From positions 62,001 through 126,000 of the forward strand of contig NZ_LYPA01000050.1 of the NCBI RefSeq assembly GCF_001675045.1: a stretch of 64,000 nucleotides of DNA. Direction: 5' to 3'. The translations under genes were made by a program, and so were the position numbers. Below, piece after piece: positions 60,288 through 64,000 of the stretch. Each line of letters begins with the position of its first letter. Position 1 is the stretch's first letter. The stretch is from Paenibacillus oryzae (GTDB lineage: Bacteria > Bacillota > Bacilli > Paenibacillales > Paenibacillaceae). The notes under the pieces were generated by a model. It ran no database searches. It was not told where the DNA came from and saw only the letters and a program-made list of their open reading frames with translations.

Positions 60288-61816
60288 CTGCCCTTCATAT
60301 CGCTTTTGTCAAAATATTCGAGTTGTCGCTATCAGCCTCCATAATCGCAATCATTGTTTTGGCGTTCAGAAAAGTGGCCTGGAGATGGGCTTCTCCTTCG
60401 CTCATGATCATGCTGTGGAGCATTATGCTGCTGAGGTCGTTGTTCTCAATCAACATTCCTGGGCTTGCCAGTCTGGAGAATCTCATTGATCCTTATCTGT
60501 ATGAACATCATTACGGAATTGGCGCAATTATGGATAACGTAATGAGTCGGTGGGGGGAGATACTGCCGGGTCATGCGGATACTGCTTCTTCCTCGCTTCC
60601 CGGCTACGTTAACGGCTTCGAGGAGCCGCGTACCGGATTTTTATATGATGAAGAAGCCAGCCGGCTTCGAAGCTTAGCGGCTGCACGGGATCAAGCCATG
60701 TCCGTCATCGCCCTTCTTTGGCTGTTAGGCGCATTAATCCGCGCTGGCGTTGAATACCGCAAGGAGATCAGAACAAAACGTCTATTGGGCCGGGCGCTCC
60801 CTTGCCATGACACCGTTGTATTAGCCTTACTTCATCAATGCCAGACAGAAGCAAAGGTTAAAGCTCGTACAGAGTTATTGCTCGCAGGAAGTGTCTTTCC
60901 GTTCATTCATGGCTTGCTTCGGCCGCGCATCGTACTTCCCTATGACTTCCAATCGCTGTACACAGAGTCGGAGCTGCGCATGATTGTTCTGCATGAATTG
61001 CAGCATTGGAAAAAGAGAGATGGCTGGCTCTTGTTGATCTCCCAATTCATATTGGTGCTTCACTGGTTTAATCCTCTTCTTCATTGGGCTGTTCAACGGC
61101 TGCGCGATGATGCGGAATTTCGATGCGACAAAGGGGTGACCAAGCTTTTATCGTTAGCGGATAAAACCGCCTACGGATTTCTGCTGCTCAAGCAAGGCGA
61201 TTTGAATACCCGACTGGCCCGGTCCGGACAAGCCGGCTCTGCCGTTTCATGGCTGGAAAAACGCTCCGTTCTGATGGAGCGAGTGCAAGCCGTTGCCGGG
61301 TTGCTGCAAGCCTCACCTTCATCGCAGCGCAAGCGCAAATTAACGGGTTTTATGGCCTTACTGATTGGATTAAGCATCTTTTCAGCAGGAAATACCGTAG
61401 CTCAAAAAGCCGCCGAGGTGTATATGCCGGAGCCTGTACTGTATGTCTTCTGGATGAATGAATCTCTTAATCTGCGAAGCATGTCTGTTTTGCAGGACAT
61501 GAGCACGTTGATGATCGGACAACCCGTTGCCTCCGAAAACATTACCCTTTTGCTTCGGCAACCGATGGAACAAAGCTATTGGGAGCAGTGGAGGGATGGT
61601 TTGAGGCTGGCGCTCGTTGACAAAGATGTTCCCATTCCGATAGATACCCGTCCCGTATTGGAGCAAACTTTTCAACGCAATATTCAGCAAGGCCATATCC
61701 TATTTATGTTGCATTATCCCTCCTACAGCGGCAAGTGGCTAAACTTCAGCTTCAGCAAACGAAGCGTCACTGATGTGGAGACACTGAAAGTACTCCAGCA
61801 GATCAATTTGTATTAA
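60284..61816 (+). CDS. BlaR1-like M56 membrane metalloprotease sensor without penicillin-binding domain
   Basis: 510 residues. Membrane helices at about residues 8-28, 36-55, 138-156 and 352-372; zinc protease motif HELQH (His237-Glu238...His241) with third ligand Glu278 in DDAEFRCD. This is the BlaR1/MecR1 layout. The extracellular C-terminus, about 130 residues (380-510), has no SxxK, SxN or KTG motif and is too short for a penicillin-binding domain. The sensed ligand is therefore unknown. On signalling it would cause cleavage of the BlaI-like repressor encoded just upstream. Confidence 0.88.
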   Translation: MTALHIAFVKIFELSLSASIIAIIVLAFRKVAWRWASPSLMIMLWSIMLLRSLFSINIPGLASLENLIDPYLYEHHYGIGAIMDNVMSRWGEILPGHADTASSSLPGYVNGFEEPRTGFLYDEEASRLRSLAAARDQAMSVIALLWLLGALIRAGVEYRKEIRTKRLLGRALPCHDTVVLALLHQCQTEAKVKARTELLLAGSVFPFIHGLLRPRIVLPYDFQSLYTESELRMIVLHELQHWKKRDGWLLLISQFILVLHWFNPLLHWAVQRLRDDAEFRCDKGVTKLLSLADKTAYGFLLLKQGDLNTRLARSGQAGSAVSWLEKRSVLMERVQAVAGLLQASPSSQRKRKLTGFMALLIGLSIFSAGNTVAQKAAEVYMPEPVLYVFWMNESLNLRSMSVLQDMSTLMIGQPVASENITLLLRQPMEQSYWEQWRDGLRLALVDKDVPIPIDTRPVLEQTFQRNIQQGHILFMLHYPSYSGKWLNFSFSKRSVTDVETLKVLQQINLY

Positions 61817-61846
61817 GCGGCGCCCATTACATTTCCAGCAGCCGCT
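61816..61846 (+). terminator. Terminator after the BlaR1-like gene
   Basis: AGCGGC and GCCGCT (61816-61821, 61841-61846) form a short stem followed by TTATTTTCC. It directly precedes the next operator, so the small gene is a separate transcription unit. Confidence 0.6.
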
Positions 61847-61860
61847 TTATTTTCCACTCA

Positions 61861-61888
61861 CAAATAGACTATAAAGGTAGTCCATTTG
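61861..61888 (+). promoter_or_regulatory. Second BlaI-type operator
   Basis: Arms CAAATAGACTA and TAGTCCATTTG (one mismatch) around TAAAGG. It includes a TATAAA box, as in the first operator, and the same GACTATAA...TAGTC core. It lies 80 bp before the ATG of the Ser/Leu-rich protein. Confidence 0.7.
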
Positions 61889-61968
61889 TGGGGTTCTGTT
61901 CAAAAAGCTTAAACTGCTTGCTAGTGTTATACGATGCATCAATGTCTAATGTTGAAAGGATGTAATCG

Positions 61969-62394
61969 ATGAATGTTTCCAAGCCTGTGAATGTAAATAC
62001 CACCTGTCAATGCCAGCATTATTCCGCAACCGCAACAAAGGCGTATCAATCAAGCCCAGACCGCTCCTTTGCCGATCTGCTTGCACTTTACAGCATAAAA
62101 TCAGCAAATGAAAATGTGATGAATGCCAGGCTGCCTGCATCTTCCCCAGACCCATATCTGCATTCGCCTTCTTTGCTCAGCCGGGGACTGTCCCAGTCAG
62201 CAGATTTGCTGTCCAGCCTGCTGCTTTATTCTGCTTTCTCTGGCTCTTCCTTAACGGGTACGCCGCTGCTTGCAGGTACATCTCCGCTATCAGCTACAAC
62301 CCTGCTTTCTGGCACGCCGTTGCTCTATGGCTCATCCATGTACTCAGGCCTGCTGCGCAATCCCGTCCAATCGCAATTTAATACGCTTTATTAA
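61969..62394 (+). CDS. Small Ser/Leu/Thr-rich protein of unknown function, predicted BlaI-like target
   Basis: 141 residues, not recognised. AAGGA lies 8 nt before the ATG and a strong terminator follows, supporting a real gene. N-terminus with CQCQHYSATATKAYQ has two cysteines and one histidine. The C-terminal half is low complexity with short repeats (SLTGTPLLAGTSPL, TTLLSGTPLLYGSS). No clear signal peptide or charged membrane helix. The shared operator with the BlaI/BlaR1-like pair suggests co-induction by the same signal; role could be a cell-envelope or signalling peptide precursor, which is inference. Confidence 0.65.
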   Translation: MNVSKPVNVNTTCQCQHYSATATKAYQSSPDRSFADLLALYSIKSANENVMNARLPASSPDPYLHSPSLLSRGLSQSADLLSSLLLYSAFSGSSLTGTPLLAGTSPLSATTLLSGTPLLYGSSMYSGLLRNPVQSQFNTLY

Positions 62395-62420
62395 TAGTTT
62401 TACACCATTAAGCGCAAATA

Positions 62421-62451
62421 AAGAGAGACAGCTATTACGGCTGTCTCTCTT
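62421..62451. terminator. Bidirectional terminator after the Ser/Leu-rich gene
   Basis: AAGAGAGACAGC, loop TATTACG, GCTGTCTCTCTT: perfect 12-bp stem. It serves this gene and the converging nitroreductase gene. Confidence 0.85.
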
Positions 62452-62495
62452 CGTGCAACAAGACAAAGTAAGTAACAAAAATAATAATGATTGGA

Positions 62496-63116
62496 TTATA
62501 GATAGGTTACAAATTCTGAAATAGGCTTCCGGTATCCGCGTGGCTTGCGGCTGCTAAGCTTTTCCTTACCGATTGTAATCATCAATACCGGCTCGTACTG
62601 CTCCTCTATTGACAACACCTCGCGAAGCGCTATCGGGTTAAAGCCAATCATTGGACACGTGTCCCAGCCCTTGCTTTTGGCAGCAAGCAAAAACAGCATA
62701 GCCGACAGCGATGCATTGCGAATCGCTTCATCACGTTGATAATGCTCACCGCTGCCTTCATATGTAGTCGTAACCAGACGTACCGCATGATCGTATTCCT
62801 GCTGGGTATAAATGCCAAGGCTTAACAGGCCTTCATAGATTCGGCCTGCGTCTTTATAGGCAAGCTTGTCGCCCAGAACGATAATAACCGCTGAAGCCGT
62901 ACCCACCTTATGTTGTCCCATCGCTGCCTGTTTCACCTTTTGCTTCAGTTCCTGGTCAAGTACAACCAAATAATTGGTGTGCTGCAAATTGGAGGCGGAC
63001 GGAGCCATCTTTACTAATTGAAAAATTCCGTCGAGCTCCTCCTTTGTAATAGGATGGTTGTCCAAAAAATTGCTTGCCGATCGCCTTTCATTAACCAGCT
63101 TTTCAAAATGCTCCAT
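62496..63116 (-). CDS. Nitroreductase-family oxidoreductase
   Basis: About 206 residues. ATG 63116 has GGGGGAG 6 nt upstream; the longer frame to 63185 reads through the promoter region. FMN-contact motifs ERRSASNFLD (N-terminus) and MAPSASNLQHTNYLVV, and the late KSKGWDTCPMIGFNP, are those of the NfsB/FRase I-like family. The enzymes use NAD(P)H to reduce nitroaromatics, quinones or flavins. No operon partners; the lipoprotein gene upstream ends about 127 bp away. Confidence 0.9.
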   Translation of the reverse strand: MEHFEKLVNERRSASNFLDNHPITKEELDGIFQLVKMAPSASNLQHTNYLVVLDQELKQKVKQAAMGQHKVGTASAVIIVLGDKLAYKDAGRIYEGLLSLGIYTQQEYDHAVRLVTTTYEGSGEHYQRDEAIRNASLSAMLFLLAAKSKGWDTCPMIGFNPIALREVLSIEEQYEPVLMITIGKEKLSSRKPRGYRKPISEFVTYL

Positions 63117-63211
63117 GTTGTCTCCCCCATCGTTGTACAAGCTGAACAAAATAATTTTAGCTATGCGAGCCGGCGTATAGTTCAACCCACAACCTGCTTC
63201 TGTTAATCATT

Positions 63212-63240
63212 ATACTAGCAGGGTTCGTGTTGGCGGTCAA
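63212..63240 (-). promoter_or_regulatory. Probable promoter of the nitroreductase gene
   Basis: Minus strand TTGACC (63240-63235), 17-bp spacer, TAGTAT (63217-63212), with TATAAT overlapping 3 bp further on. It lies about 95 bp before the ATG. Confidence 0.6.
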
Positions 63241-63242
63241 AA

Positions 63243-63719
63243 TCAATAGCTAATTAACGAATATTTCATTAATCGATATAACGTTTCCCCCTGTACTTCA
63301 ATTTCAAAGGGAGTATGCAAAGGGATATCATCGTCTCCATACAAGAACAGCCTGAACTGTTCAAGGTCCGTCGTAGAATATCTTTTATCATCCTCTTCCT
63401 TTACAAAAAGGTTCCCGGTGTCATAAAAATGATATTGCGTTTTCTCGTCAAGCGTAAAGCTTTTGATATCCTCCGACTCATTGTAAATGTAATATCCGTT
63501 GGGCATGTCTGCTTCTGTTAGACCTAACTCCTTCATTCTTTCTGTGTCCTTAGAGGTTATAAACTCAAAATCATCAATCTTAAGCGTACTTCCTTCCAAA
63601 AAGAGATATCCCGAGTAGGTTTGCGGCTCAGGCAGTGCTGCTTGATTTCGATCCGAACTACAAGCAACCAACATAAGACCAAAAGCCAAAACACAAATGA
63701 ATAGCATCATCTTTTTCAT
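63243..63719 (-). CDS. Small lipoprotein of unknown function
   Basis: 158 residues, not recognised. Signal peptide MKKMMLFICVLAFGLMLV to lipobox LVAC predicts a lipid-anchored extracellular protein. The mature part is acidic and beta-rich, with segments such as GYLFLEGSTLKIDDFEF and YHFYDTGNLFVKEEDD, and no cysteines beyond the anchor. GAGGA precedes ATG by 8 nt. No neighbour hints at function. Confidence 0.75.
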   Translation of the reverse strand: MKKMMLFICVLAFGLMLVACSSDRNQAALPEPQTYSGYLFLEGSTLKIDDFEFITSKDTERMKELGLTEADMPNGYYIYNESEDIKSFTLDEKTQYHFYDTGNLFVKEEDDKRYSTTDLEQFRLFLYGDDDIPLHTPFEIEVQGETLYRLMKYSLISY

Positions 63720-64000
63720 TTTTTATGTCCTCGCTCTCTCATTCATTACTTATTTAGATTTCCATTAACCTCCAACTTACAATGGGTATTTACATTTTTA
63801 ACGAAACCTTCTTCCAAAAAGTTGCATACAGTATTAGCTGGCAAATGCCCTCTTTCATACAAGAAACAGATAGCCTTGCCCGCATCTTCGGCTAGGCGCT
63901 AACAAACATTTCTGCTCTTGCTGCGGGGGAGATTCCGATTAGAATCAATGTTTTGGCTCTCTCCGTTACAGTTCTGTCAATGAATACTACTAGGCTTAGA
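63720..64000. other. Unassigned end of window
   Basis: No gene with ribosome site, no clear promoter and no strong hairpin were seen in these 281 bp apart from the ribosome site of the lipoprotein gene. A gene could start beyond the edge. Confidence 0.5.

Overview
The window looks like chromosomal DNA of a Paenibacillus-type bacterium (Bacillota, Paenibacillaceae). The evidence is the run of AraC-type response regulator / YesM-type histidine kinase / LplA-LplB-LplC-type sugar transporter modules, strong Shine-Dalgarno sequences with frequent GTG and TTG starts, cre-like catabolite sites and Gram-positive lipoproteins. Most genes lie on the minus strand. I saw no rRNA, tRNA, CRISPR array, prophage or complete insertion sequence.

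Region by region. 1-6.2 kb: an ABC efflux operon with two paralogous lipoprotein adaptors, two ATPases (one cut by the window edge) and one very large FtsX-type permease. 6.3-8.6 kb: a Cof-type HAD phosphatase and an ECF sigma factor coupled to a soluble partner. 8.7-39.6 kb: a carbohydrate island centred on xylan. It has two paralogous modules ordered regulator, kinase, binding protein, permease, permease (A, 8.7-15.9 kb; B, 27.7-34.8 kb). Between them are a GH8 exo-oligoxylanase, a secreted GH43 enzyme, a GH30 glucuronoxylanase with CBM6, a NIF3-like protein, and a binding protein-kinase-regulator cassette without permeases. A third transporter (34.9-38.5 kb) with an AraC regulator follows. 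The likely logic is that GH30 and GH43 cut xylan outside the cell, the transporters import (aldo)xylo-oligosaccharides, GH8 trims them inside, and separate sensors induce each part under CcpA-type repression.

39.7-46.9 kb: a LuxR-type two-component system next to a nosDFYL-like copper-maturation operon with a TlpA thioredoxin and two small secreted proteins, but without nosZ. Its NosL carries a histidine-rich tail encoded by a 48-bp tandem repeat. 47.1-49.1 kb: a redox cassette (thioredoxin-reductase-like flavoprotein, Rrf2 regulator, ICMT/PEMT-like methyltransferase). 49.5-57.99 kb: a GH95 enzyme, a CzcD zinc exporter with a probable ArsR-type operator, two oxidoreductases, and a GH2 enzyme with an unusual ArsR-like regulator behind a region of 11-13 bp phased repeats. 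58.1-59.7 kb: an OYE ene-reductase with a MarR regulator. 59.8-62.4 kb: a BlaI/BlaR1-like pair whose operator dyad recurs in front of a small Ser/Leu-rich protein; the sensor lacks a penicillin-binding domain. 62.5-63.7 kb: a nitroreductase and a small lipoprotein.

The best candidates for something undescribed are the BlaI/BlaR1-like/Ser-Leu protein circuit, the NosZ-less copper operon with its repeat-tailed NosL, and the permease-less binding protein-kinase-regulator cassette. All functions are read from motifs and context; no database search was possible.
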